Source: Dimorphilus gyrociliatus
Lineage: Eukaryota; Annelida; Polychaeta; Dinophilidae
DNA: 64,000 nt
Assembly: GCA_904063045.1 (NCBI GenBank)
Contig: CAJFCJ010000020.1
Coordinates: 426,916 to 490,915, forward strand
Direction: 5' to 3'
The stretch's first letter is position 1; each line of letters begins with the position of its first letter. Shown here piece after piece: positions 37,289 through 47,274 of this stretch. A program made the position numbers and the translations under genes. Under the pieces are notes generated by a model. It saw nothing but the letters and a program-made list of their open reading frames with translations, made no database searches and had not been told where the DNA came from.

Positions 37289-39246
37289 GTATACAGAATA
37301 TTCTATTTAAATTAATCATTATCCTCTTTTTCTTTCTTTTAAAAATTAATAAAATTTTAAATTATAATCTCTTTCTTCTTTTCTTTTACACTTATACAAA
37401 GAGACAAACTAAATGATATTACGTCTATCTATACATAGCTCAACCCTCTCTATTCTTTTCTAGGCCATTTGTAATCAATTTGATTCTATAACTGTCTTCC
37501 TATTTATTTGTATTTTATACTGCAAAATTTCTGAAGAACTTGGTTAGCCTATCAAGTAACAAAGAAAAAGTAAATCAATAATTAAAAAAGATTGATTTCT
37601 TCGAAACGACTGCTCGAATCGCTAGGATATCGTAATGATCACATTACGACATGATTGAACATGATTCAAAAAAAGGGGTGAAAAAGAAGGAGAATATAAA
37701 AAGGTGTAACTAGAAGTTTTGAAGAGGGTACAAATTAAAAGAGATTTGTTTATCATTTCTTCAATTTCTCATTGTTTATTTGAGTTTTATTCATATTTTA
37801 ATATTTGTGAATATAAAGGAAAATATGTCTAATAAGATTTTATAAAGCAAGTAGAGAGTTTCAATATGTTTCGTAAATAATCGTTCTCAATTTTCAAAAG
37901 GAAGTTATGAAACGCATATGTTTTGTAAACTGTTTCATGTCTTTTATTTTTTATCTGACAAATAGGCTGGACCTTAAGGAACGAGATCTTTAGGAATGTT
38001 AAATCTATTCCCAAAGGTATATCCCTGAAGCATAGATTAGAGGATAATCATCATTATTAAAGGAACTGTATTCTACTCTGTTTTAAAGAAAACTTGCAGA
38101 GTTCTTTAATCTGTTAAAGTCTATTCTTATAGAAGATTAACGAAAGGAATAAGGGTAGCTATTTGGCACTTAGTATTAAAAAAAGTGGGTGTGGCTTCAT
38201 ACCTAAAAACAAAGACTATGATATACGGAATAAAGATATAAATTATAGAAAATAGGAACTTGGAGAAGATTGACAAGATTCTGTGAGAGAAAATGAAAGG
38301 AAATTCACAAAAAATAAATGAGTAAAAGAATAACACTAGTGACGTAAATATTTGTAAAATTACAAGACTCTCTTTCCTGGCCGTATATTGAGGCCAAGAT
38401 TTCTATTCTCATTAGCTTTATACCGGTTGCCATAAAATTATACAAGCCGGTTAATCCCCTGTTACAAAAGATTAATAAAATAATGTGATTGAACGCAATT
38501 GCGGCACCTAGGTAATTATTGACACGCGCATGTATAAACAGCATCATATTGCAGTATTGGTATGCTTTACGACAGACTGCAAAAAAATTTTAAACTAAAT
38601 ACAGACGTTAATTTTAAAATAACAGTCGTATAGAATGTCATAAATTAATAGGTATAATCCAATGTTGCTCAGTTGAACTGAACCATCAGCAGTAAGTGCT
38701 TTACACCTAAATAAGGGGCTTTGTTAGCGAAAAATGAAATTTTAACGCCATAGATCTATAGGGATAGATATAAATTATTAAAAGGCTTGCCTTATAATGG
38801 AGATAAGGGTCAATCTCTTCCATTGGTACTCCATAACCATCCTCTGGAAATAAGTTTCCATACTGATCAGGTAGTGGGTTTCCTTCGAATAGCGCTAAAT
38901 CTCTTTCTGGAGGGGGATCCTTACTCCCTTCGTCATTACCGAATTTCAATTCACCATCAACAAGACGGCCTTCTTCATGTTGATTTTTTCGTTCCTTTTC
39001 TTCCTCTTCCCATTCAAGTACTTTCTGTTCAAGATTTATTCGGGATTGAGTACCAAAACGACGGAACACTGAGCTCTCTTTATCCAAGTCTTCGTTTACA
39101 TTTGTGCCAGCAATCGACGCGGATGATTCGGCTCTTTCTTTGAGCGTATTATTGTCCTCCAGGTCGCAGGCACCTTCATCTCTCTCATCCTCGGCCGGTA
39201 GGACATTAACTGTTGGGGGTCTTGGTAAGGTTGGTTTATCCGTCAT
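20962..39246 (-). CDS. NaV2: Voltage-gated cation channel alpha subunit, NaV2 (DSC1/BSC1) type, 22 exons, complete
   Basis: Exons, 5' to 3': 39246-38791, 32565-32351, 31565-31437, 31342-31233, 30966-30708, 30613-30334, 29518-29366, 29288-29130, 28971-28929, 27732-27697, 26868-26262, 26020-25575, 25500-25179, 25057-24916, 24849-24670, 24585-24463, 24410-24312, 24241-24020, 23934-23797, 23734-23624, 23530-23260, 22151-20962. They total 5,691 nt and give 1,896 residues with every junction in frame. The protein has four six-helix domains with Arg/Lys-rich S4 helices, an MFLT inactivation motif, an EF-hand-like segment and an IQ-like LQRAWKKHK in the tail. Filter residues are Asp (codon 30493), Glu (25960), Glu (24062) and Ala (21832). 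DEEA is the NaV2 signature; DEKA would be the classical sodium channel. Family knowledge says NaV2 prefers calcium or conducts sodium and calcium. Intron 1 uses a GC donor. It acts in the plasma membrane of excitable cells. Confidence 0.93.
22441..22460 (-). promoter_or_regulatory. Strong CTCF-like site in the NaV2 intron before exon 22
   Basis: The minus strand contains TATCACTAGGTGGCGCAC, a near-perfect match to the bilaterian CTCF consensus (CACTAGGTGGCGC). It lies in the intron between domain IV S3 and S4. Confidence 0.55.
22656..22706. repeat. Imperfect inverted repeat (hairpin) in a NaV2 intron
   Basis: A left arm beginning GTTATTCTCTTCTTTTCCTT pairs, with one or two bulges, with a right arm ending GAAAAGAAAGAAATAAC across a few bases. 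It lies in the intron before the last exon. The intron also carries A-rich/T-rich tracts and TA repeats at 22840-22915. Confidence 0.6.
23624..23734 (-). other. NaV2: NaV2 fast-inactivation linker (exon 20)
   Basis: This 37-codon exon encodes the III-IV linker with [19 protein letters not shown]. The MFLT core takes the place of IFMT/MFMT in other NaV channels, so a hinged-lid inactivation particle is retained. The linker length is typical. Confidence 0.93.
23797..25057 (-). other. NaV2: NaV2 domain III (exons 14-19)
   Basis: S1 starts near [15 protein letters not shown]4 reads [19 protein letters not shown] with six positive charges. The pore reads [17 protein letters not shown]: Glu at codon 24062-24064 replaces the Lys of DEKA channels. 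S6 reads [17 protein letters not shown]. Confidence 0.93.
25575..26868 (-). other. NaV2: NaV2 domain II and start of II-III linker (exons 11-12)
   Basis: Exon 11 begins in a Cys-rich segment ([14 protein letters not shown]), then gives S1-S5, with S4 reading [13 protein letters not shown]. Exon 12 holds the pore [16 protein letters not shown], whose filter Glu is codon 25960-25962, S6 ([14 protein letters not shown]) and the proximal linker. Confidence 0.92.
27697..29518 (-). other. NaV2: NaV2 domain I-II linker with small cassette-type exons (exons 7-10)
   Basis: Exons 29518-29366 (51 codons), 29288-29130 (53 codons), 28971-28929 (43 nt) and 27732-27697 (36 nt) encode a charged, Ser/Thr-rich cytoplasmic linker. 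The first two are phase 0 at both ends and the 36-nt exon is phase 1 at both ends ([11 protein letters not shown]), so each could be skipped without a frameshift. The two micro-exons are inferred from splice signals and frame only. Confidence 0.7.
27903..27917 (+). promoter_or_regulatory. CTCF-like site in a NaV2 intron
   Basis: The plus strand reads CAAAAGATGGCGTTG, with the AGATGGCG core. It sits between the two micro-exons of the I-II linker. The core also resembles a YY1 motif (AAGATGGCG). Confidence 0.35.
29902..29959. repeat. Perfect 25-bp inverted repeat in NaV2 intron 6
   Basis: The arms 29902-29926 and 29935-29959 are exact reverse complements separated by 8 bases. Each arm contains TATACAGTATA or its complement plus ACTTTATATA. 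It would form a stable hairpin in DNA or in the pre-mRNA. Origin unknown. Confidence 0.9.
30334..32565 (-). other. NaV2: NaV2 domain I (exons 2-6)
   Basis: Exon 2 starts TFIVIAKRF and carries S1 ([18 protein letters not shown]). Exon 3 carries S2-S3 ([12 protein letters not shown]). Exon 4 carries S4 with [11 protein letters not shown], four positive charges. Exon 5 holds S5 and a Cys-containing extracellular loop with NSS and NIS glycosylation sequons. Exon 6 has the pore ([14 protein letters not shown], filter Asp) and S6 ([17 protein letters not shown]). Confidence 0.92.
33264..33641 (-). CDS. Candidate alternative first exon of NaV2, or nested gene exon
   Basis: This is an open frame of 126 codons from ATG 33641, with an in-frame TAA just upstream, lying inside NaV2 intron 1 on the same strand. 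Its composition is gene-like: an acidic start ([16 protein letters not shown]), [19 protein letters not shown], a basic patch [12 protein letters not shown], then [16 protein letters not shown]. It ends at a good donor (CAGGG|GTGAGA) in phase 0. The next acceptor downstream on this strand, NaV2 exon 2 at 32565, is also phase 0, so splicing would give a 1,870-residue channel with a different N-terminus that lacks the conserved IDPY block. Alternatively it is the first exon of an unrelated nested gene whose remaining exons I cannot see. GC-richer DNA at 33840-34260 could be its promoter. Confidence 0.55.
33840..34260 (-). promoter_or_regulatory. GC-richer patch, candidate internal promoter
   Basis: This part of intron 1 has unusually many CpG-containing words (GCGACTGCCC, GACGGCGCTGGACGTCC, CGTCGCTGCCGCCGC) compared with its AT-rich surroundings. 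It lies 200-600 nt upstream of the alternative first exon on the minus strand. It also holds a CTCF-like variant, TAGACGGCGCTGG. Promoter function is inference from position and composition. Confidence 0.35.
37250..37284. repeat. (TA)n microsatellite
   Basis: About 17 uninterrupted TA units in NaV2 intron 1. Similar long runs lie at 28497-28522, 35103-35129, 45603-45631 and 46168-46201. Confidence 0.95.
38791..39246 (-). CDS. NaV2: NaV2 exon 1: canonical cytoplasmic N-terminus
   Basis: This 152-codon exon starts at ATG 39246 and ends in [12 protein letters not shown], matching the conserved NaV N-terminal block (LEDIDPYY) that directly precedes TFIV. The donor reads AAG|GCAAGC, with no GT in a usable place, so the intron appears to be of the GC-AG class. 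It is phase 0 and joins the acceptor at 32565. The rest is acidic and low-complexity. Confidence 0.85.
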
Positions 39247-41126
39247 CTTAAGACGGCAAATTTGCCGTTCATATTAAAATTTCGAACAACGTCGTATCCT
39301 TTTTTGATAAAAGTAATTGACCTTTAAAAAGTCGCTGCTCTCAAAAATTCCTTACTTTGTTTTTTTATTATTCAAAATTCCACTTGGTCTCTCTGATTAA
39401 TAAAGACAATATTCTACTAAATATTCACAAATTGAGTTTAACGTGTTTTGTCTTGTTAAATTTTTTTATCCTGTCTTTTTAATATATCTTTTATCCTAAA
39501 CAAATGAATTATCTTCTTCAACAAGTAAAGCAGTATAATATTATCGAAGCCAAAATCGTGACCAGCAAGTAAAACCTGTTGTTAATCGTTAGCCTAAAAG
39601 CACCTTGTGGTTTATGAATGAGGATATGTCAATGTCCATGGATAATCGTAACCCTGCTGCTTTAGCGACCAGATAGTTTTCAGCCAATCAACACCCAGAG
39701 CCTTCTTTGGCAGCAGATGGCGCGCCCCATCTTATTCAAAACCTAACGTTCTACGTAACACTAAATTGAACAGATATGCTTAAAAAGAATTTCCCAGACA
39801 CTATAAATTCCCATAGTTAGGTGAAAAGGCATTTTCTTAAATACAAATGGTTAATAAAAGGCACTGATATGAATGACTTATTAAATTGCTAAGTGATCTT
39901 GAACAGGTAGAGGACACCTTCAGCCACACCCAAGCAATTATTCCCCTCGCTATCTCACTAATATTTATTCAAGATAGCAGCATGTAGAAAAAGGCGTCAC
40001 CTTTACAAATGTATATATCGTCTATTGCCCTGAATTAAGTGCTCGTGAAAGTATGGTGACTTTGAAATTTAAGTCATTAAACGAAATATCATTCGTTGTT
40101 CTATGCTCCTTATTTATTAAATATATAATGCAGGCCTATTTAATTCGTCTATAACAAGTTAAATATAATCGTGTTATATACATCTGTATATATTTTGTTG
40201 TTGTTTACTTATATGACTTTACTCATAGAACTCACATTTGGACGCTATTGTTTTGTAATTCAAACTGTTTTCGAGTGCAAATGTTCAAAAAGGTTTTCCT
40301 TTCATAAACGTAGTAATGTAAAATAGATGTGTTTAGTTTGACTGATTGAATACAAAAATTTTTATAAATGACTATTACTCATAATACTAATTTATTCATG
40401 AAATTGCATTTACTCGTATAAATGTATCTCTTGTAAATGTATATATAATCTATAGAATGGAATCAATCTCTACTCTAAAAGCACTGTGTGTACATTTGTT
40501 TCAGTTATGTACCCGTGTATATGTAGAAAATAGAGGGCGCCTCTATTTATCTCTCCAGAGATGGTCTTTGAACAAGAAATACGTTTCCTTTTTTATTTAT
40601 TATATAGTTAGTGGATAAAGAAAAACACACAGGAACGAGGAGATAATCTTCCTCTTTTTTTTTTTTGTTCTATTTTTACAAATAGTACAAGTATATGTAT
40701 TTAAAAAAAACGTTAAGCAGTTTCATTCCCTTTCTTCTTTCTTAGTCCTTCGTATTTTGTTCTTCTTCTTTCATTATCTATGTTCTTATATATCCTTTTC
40801 TTGAAATATAGAGAAAAAAAATCAGTTTCTTAGATGAGCATATTGAAATTTTTTCTCTTATTTCTTCTTTTATTTCAAATTAGGAAAATTCTTTGATTTC
40901 GGTTTCTTAGCAACATTGCAAATTCGCATCAGTCTCATTACAAATGATAAACGGTCGAGAGAGGTATCCTCCGATGACCAAAATAATAAGAATCGTGCGC
41001 CTTCTCGCCTCGGACTCCTTCATGAATTTACAATGAGGATGGGAGAGAGAGAGAGAGAGTTTTGTGAGTGGAAAATATATTGAAGGAAAGACTGCTGTAG
41101 ATAAAACAATATGAGTAAATGTAGAT
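39247..41126. other. NaV2 upstream region
   Basis: About 1.9 kb between the NaV2 start and the next minus-strand frame. No gene was seen. The first 600 nt are less AT-rich than average and likely include the 5' UTR and core promoter. GAGGGCGCCTC, a GC-rich near-palindrome, lies near 40534. A short (GA)n run lies at 41045-41060. Confidence 0.5.
39711..39724 (+). promoter_or_regulatory. CTCF-like site upstream of NaV2
   Basis: The plus strand reads CAGCAGATGGCGCG, matching the insect/bilaterian CTCF consensus including the CAGCAG left flank. It lies 465 nt upstream of the NaV2 start codon, in a locally GC-richer stretch that is probably promoter-proximal. Confidence 0.55.
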
Positions 41127-41468
41127 TCAAAGTTTTCCATAGTCGTATCTTGGCTTCTCCAAACTATTCAAATGAGCAGACGTAACAAAAGTAGATGGTC
41201 TAGTCGGTCTTATTCTTCTATTAACCCTTCTTCTTCTCTTTTTTATTCTTCTTGATAATTTTTTCACGCGTCGTGGCATTCCATAGATTGGGGTTGGCGA
41301 TGCTACTTGAGACAGTTCTCCTCTGACCCCATTTATCTGAGCCAAGCGTCTTCCCATAGGCCTAAAGTCTTCAGCGGAACTCTCTAACTCTTGAAATTGC
41401 TTCACAAAGATTACCGAAATAAGAAAAAAAAATACAACTGCATAAATTCTATTCCTCGAAATGCTCAT
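41127..41468 (-). CDS. Possible small basic secreted or single-pass membrane protein
   Basis: The 113-residue frame from ATG 41468 starts MSISRNRIYAVVFFFLISVIF, a good signal peptide or signal anchor. It continues with RPMGRRLAQINGVRGELSQ, SPTPIYGMPRRVKKL and an extremely basic tract (RRIKKRRRRVNRRIRP) with several dibasic sites. An upstream in-frame ATG at 41570 would add 34 residues and bury the hydrophobic segment, so the internal start is preferred. The arrangement is loosely like a neuropeptide or peptide-hormone precursor, but there is no repeated peptide or amidation pattern that I recognise. The frame could be fortuitous; the signal-like start argues for it. Confidence 0.4.
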   Translation of the reverse strand: MSISRNRIYAVVFFFLISVIFVKQFQELESSAEDFRPMGRRLAQINGVRGELSQVASPTPIYGMPRRVKKLSRRIKKRRRRVNRRIRPTRPSTFVTSAHLNSLEKPRYDYGKL

Positions 41469-44044
41469 TAACAAAAACAACTTATTCAAAACGGTTAATC
41501 TTGAAAAAACAAGCCATAAATCTGTTGATAGAAGCCGTTTAAACCGAATGGCGTATTTACGAGACAACAACGCCGTCTAGCGTAAAAGCGAAATCCAACC
41601 CGACTTTGGTGATTAGCTGTAGATGACTGATTGCCATCTGGGAATTGTCTATGTTTATTCAATTTCTTTTCTTTTTCATGCAACTAACGGAGGGAGGAAA
41701 AATTGATAGAAAAAGTAAAACAGAAAAACTGGAAAAATAGGAAGAGTGGCAACTAAAAATTTATTAGACACTCATCCGTAGGCCTACTAAAGCTAGTTTT
41801 ATTATCGAACGCTTAAAAAACACGAGCATTGTCTAAGTTTATTTATAAAAGTAACATTCGCAATAACGACGTTGATGAATATTGATATTTGCGGTGATGT
41901 CATCGCTTATAATATTGCATATTGCTAAATTTACCATTGCCGTTAACCTTGTTATATATTACTTTTTCCTTTGTAGAGTACTCGCTGATTCTTTATCCGC
42001 ACCTATCCAACCTTCTCATATCTTCTATTCTCTTTTTCTTTTTTCTTTCAACTCATTTCAGTTTTCAAATCTTTTCCTTTTCCAAAAATATCTTGTAGTT
42101 TAACCTTCAACTAAAAATATAACAAAAATTTATATAGAAAGATGGGCGTTACATTTGTTGATTTTATAGAAGAATAATTTAATGCTATTTTTTATATCAT
42201 AAAAGAACTAAAAAGCGTCCTTTTATCATTATGGATATAGTATACATTATACGTAATCGTCTATGTATACAATATACAGTAAGTTTGTCTATATTTTTCC
42301 TATGTACAGTATATATCTTAGCTGTACGGCGTTCTTTTTAAATATTCACGAACGGCTTCAATTAAAACCCGTCAACGTCCGCAACGGCTGGGGGGCGCAT
42401 GAGGTACATACATGCATATATAATATTCTTTTATACGATTTACATATATATTAGTAAAGTATATATTCTACAATAAAGGATTAAATTACGCTCGCCTCCT
42501 ACAAGCATGTAAGTGTCAATCAGTCCAAGTGATATGTCAAGCGAAGCACGTGACGACGTCTATGAGAAAAAATATTTGAAAAGAATATAGGAGAGGTCTG
42601 GAAACGACGGAGAATCTCTGAAAATAACTAATAGGCTTTACAGAAGCGTAAAGGAAATAAATTAGCTTGTTTGGACAACGGAAGAAGAGAAAAAGGAAAC
42701 GACGTTTGCAAGCATAAATTCACTCTCTTATAACAAGTCTTTAAGTCAAAGGAAAAAAGAGAGAATGGAATGAAATGTCTTTACTAATCGTACTCTCTTC
42801 ACTTTCTTTCTCTCTTTTTTTATTCTCCACTATCCAATGCTGTTTGCTAGTAGTTTTTTTTGCATTATTCACTCAATATCTCTTGTAAAAATTAGGCTGG
42901 GTTGAGGGGTTACTTTTCTCCCTTGAGTATGGGGCCCTACTCGCACTCTAATTCATTACGTTTTGCCAACTGTGCCAACCCGCCGTGGCTTATTCGAAAA
43001 TAAGGCTCTTTCATTTCCTATCTGTTTCATTCTAATTTACGCACTTCATATGCTCTCTTCTCTCCAGTCAAAGAGACAAACAAAATACTGTATGAACTTT
43101 TCTCAGCTTCTGTTCTGTAGCCCCTCCCCTTCTTCATCTTATATCGTTTCTTTGAAAAGAACGTTAAGCAAATTATAAAGACAAATGCCACGTGATTTAA
43201 TATATCATTTTAGCCCCATTACCTTTCCAACCGAAAAAAAATGTTTATAATCGTTCTAATGGATAAAGTAGTCCGTTTGATTCGCGTGAGTTGTTCAATA
43301 GACCGAAACTATATACAGAATCCAAATGCACACACGAGCTTTTCCTGTCAATAACATTTTACGGAACATTATCGATTTAGAGGCCGCTCTCCATGCCATT
43401 TACAACCCACCAAATACCCTTATACCCCTCCTCTACCACTCTTATCTTCAATTCTTTTCCAGAGAAAAAAATCCCCTCTATTATTTTAGACGAAAGACGC
43501 TCTTGACAAGAGGAAATAAATAGAAAAGATACTTTCAGACGTCAACAGCAGGACAAAAAACTGGGATCCAAACCAAGTAATAAAGAGACGGCAATCAATC
43601 GTTTATAGTACTAAAGAGAACGCTCCGCTTGACAAAATTATTGGCGATTGTCGAAATTGGCTTGCTGTCCGATTGCGGTCTTTTATACCCGTTTAATCTT
43701 ATTCTCTTTATTTCCTTTTTATTATTTTTTCTTCTGTTTTTTTGTTTCACCCTTGACCTTATTACGTTGAACTTTTATTTTAGACTTTTCTCATAGCATA
43801 ATAAACGCTCGTTTTCTAGTCTCCTTTGTAGATTTTAAAAGTTCCTTTCCGCCTTCAGACAATCAATATGTCGATTGGTTTCCCACCACAATTTACAATA
43901 TTATTACATCCGATTGCTATTGACATTTTATATATTTAGGCCATTTAATTTTTGTTTTTGCTCTTTTGTTTCCAACTATATTGAATAAACGATATAGCAC
44001 ATCATATTTTATTTTTCATTAGTATTCTGCTTATTAGCGATTAT

Positions 44045-44060
44045 CAACAGATGGCGCTTA
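44045..44060 (+). promoter_or_regulatory. CTCF-like site
   Basis: The plus strand reads CAACAGATGGCGCTTA, a close match to the CTCF core. It is isolated in a gene-poor stretch, where an insulator or boundary would be plausible. Confidence 0.5.
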
Positions 44061-45598
44061 ATACTAGATCAATTTAATACAAGCTTTCCCTCTCACGTCT
44101 TTAAAAGGAAAGCAAAGAAAACAAACGAAATAATAAAACAGAATGTTTCTTTTACTCAATTTCAACCATCTTCATAGAATTGTCTATTAAGGAAAAAAAG
44201 ACAGAATATGTTTTGGGAACGCTTAACGGTGCGTTAAGCGAAAGACGCCCAAGCGAGACTGACGTCCAATGCATTTAAAGTAACTCATGTAATGAAATAA
44301 AAGCACTAACCTTGAAATTGTGAACTTTTTGCGAATATTAAACGAATTGTACAAGTATTAGCTTGACTATCTAATTATAGTAATTTTGAATATTTATCAT
44401 ACTTATTTAAAGCTTTTAACAGGATCCCACGTGACCTTATTTGAGAAGTATACGTTAGATTACGTTCTTAAAGACGCTGTCGATCTATAATGCATGCAGT
44501 CAATTAATCACACAACATCGACTTTAAGTGCATTACACTTCACTTCATATAAGGATTATTTATTTTGTTACCTTATTTAAAAAAATCCACCTCTTTTCTC
44601 CCTTTTCTTGTAAACTTTAACCCAATTTTAAAGTTATTTCCGCTCCATATTTTGCTATTATGGATTTTGTCTATCGGTCAAAAAGAGAACGTATTATTTT
44701 TCTCAATAAATAATTTAGAAGACAAGAGCAAAGTGGGAAAAGAGTATTAATTAATAAATCAATAAATGAAGAGCATAAGCTTAACAATCTATGTATCGTG
44801 ATATATTATTAGGTAAATCAAACAAAATAAACTCAATCAAAATAGACAAAAAGCAGGAAAGACAATATAAAATAATGTATATGTGTCATAGAAGTTATAA
44901 TACAAGGTTAAGATGCTATATCTTGTAATAAAGAGGGGATTTGAAACTAGGTAAAAATCCTCCTATATATTTATATTTATATTTAGTATGAAGAAAGGAT
45001 TATATAAAATAAATATAAAACGAGAATGATAAAATGATGATTTGTCTATCACAAAAGACCTTTTAGCGGTCTGCTATTTATGATTATACAATAACCCGTT
45101 GAAAATCCATTACTTTGTCATTTAAGGGGGGGAGGGATTGAATCGAATTTCAAATGATCTGAATATACGTATTGATCGTTTTTAAAATAAGAATCATATA
45201 AAAAAAATGATTTATATTATATTATATTAATAAATTATTAATAATAGGTAATTATGTAATTTACAACTGAAAAATTGCTCATAACTGGATTATATTACAA
45301 ACGAATCAAGTTTTGCAATCGAATTGTTATCTTTGTAAATATTGAAATATCCTGCGATCTATCATTTTATAAATTTCCTATAGAGATTACTCACTCTATT
45401 TGATTGATGAAATAATAGAAAAAAGCTTGAAATTTTACTATTTCTCTATCTATCTATCTATCTATTAATAATCCTCTTTTAAAACTAACACATCGGGTTT
45501 TCTATAGAATGGTTGGCAGCAAATTGGAAGAGGAATTTTGTATTTATATAAATTAATTGGAAATTGAACATTAGTGGTGATAATGGGAGAAATTATCA

Positions 45599-45636
<38 letters not shown>

Positions 45637-46164
45637 ATGTATTAAGTGAGTGTGGAGGAGAAGAAATATAAATCTAGTTCACTATTAAACCCAAGCTATT
45701 AATTTGTTAGAGAAATCTAATATTTTTCACACACTTCCATGTAATAGAGTTAATTAAAGAGAAATATTTAAGTTAATACAAATTTATTTGATATTTACAA
45801 GCATTAATACAATAAAAGAATATTATATAGGAAATTAACTAGCTGCCTAAAAAGAACGATATATTAAGTATGATATATGTCTTCCTTCATGATTTACTCC
45901 ATGACCTTTCAATATCTTTGTCTCTCTAGTCCCCATTGATTGAATACTGTTTAAAGTTTTTATTTCAATGTTTACTTCCTTATTGAGATTAGACCATAAA
46001 TAGAAAATGACAATATATAACCAATATGGATATATCAATTAGTATTGTTATTAAAAAAAAGAACTATAATAAATATTTGAATGTAAACTTTGTTGCCAAA
46101 CACAGGATCAGAATATCTACTAATAATAAAAATTTATAACACTAGTCGCAAACATAAAGCAGTC

Positions 46165-46204
<40 letters not shown>

Positions 46205-47030
46205 AATATGTTTATTTGTGGTTTGGTTTATAGCTACTAGATGTCACTATACGGAGAGAATGTTACTTTTTAAATACTTGTATATTGAAGAGCTTTCACA
46301 TATCTATTAATAATCTAAAAAGAAAGGTAATAGATTTATCAATTGGCTCTACATGTATAGTATTTTTTATTGATGTTGCAATAGTCGAAAATGCTGTTAA
46401 GTTAGAATGTTAGTTAGTAAGAAAAGAAAATGAATTAAAGTTTTTTGAACTCTAATCAATGAATTAGTTGAAAAGAATATGTTGTATTTTCCTCATAAAG
46501 TCTAATGTTAATGATAATAGTAATAATAGTAATAAAATACTAAAATGAATATAAAATACCCATAAAATATAGAATAATTGTTGTTTGTTTCCAATTAGTT
46601 CGACTAAGTCTATGCAAAAAGGAAGCAAGGGAAGAAAGTTCACCTCAAACTATATCTATATCATTCTATATACATATATATGGTTAACTTGTTACATAAT
46701 ATAGTATATATTAATAATAGATCATTAGAGTGTACCACTTTTATTTTGATAGTAAACCATTATGAAACAATTAAAAAAAAACCATAACTAACTTTCAACA
46801 TATCTGTATACTATTACAGATACTGTATATACATTATATACAGTATATCTATAAATTTATATAAGTATACAATTTACTATTTTCCTTACATTACAAAGGA
46901 AATAAAGACCTTCTTTTCAACAAAGTATAAATTTAGTACAACTTTCTCAATTCTTTCCAATTCAGCTCACGAATTTTGTTCGAAGGAATAAAAGAAAAAC
47001 AAAAAGCTTTGTATATATAGTTACATATTT

Positions 47031-47036
47031 TTTATT
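47031..47036 (-). promoter_or_regulatory. Candidate poly(A) signal for the guanylate cyclase gene
   Basis: AATAAA on the minus strand, about 240 nt after the stop codon. This is a positional call only. Confidence 0.4.
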
Positions 47037-47274
47037 GTACTTATTTACATAAGTAAATTAAACGATAGTAAGTTTTATTTCAGACTGATTTTCTAAATAA
47101 AAAAAGAATTTAAAGTTACGTAACACGTACCACAAGTGATTCCTTCAAAATTACTGCATCTCTGCCATTGTAGATAGTTCTATATACAAAAATTGTACTA
47201 GATATATAAAATGTACAAACGTGCACATTTTACTGAAATGTAGTTTTCTTTTTTCTAAGGGTAAATATGCACTT

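Larger units (their letters stand above)
32566..38790 (-). other. NaV2 intron 1, 6.2 kb, GC-AG type
   Basis: This is by far the largest intron in the gene. Apart from the candidate alternative exon at 33264-33641 it holds AT-rich DNA, (TA)n runs at 35103-35129 and 37250-37284, and several open frames of 60-120 codons without protein-like character (for example 34267-34629 plus). Large first introns commonly hold enhancers; none can be proved here. Confidence 0.7.
41469..47274. other. Gene-poor region between the small basic frame and the guanylate cyclase 3' end
   Basis: About 5.8 kb. The part from 42500 to 44500 is somewhat less AT-rich and includes CACGTG E-boxes (42548, 43190, 44429) and a CTCF-like site at 44045-44060. 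No frame (longest about 73 codons) has recognisable protein character. A CTAT microsatellite lies near 45445-45465 and TA runs at 45603 and 46168. The end near 47000-47274 is probably guanylate cyclase 3' UTR. Confidence 0.5.
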
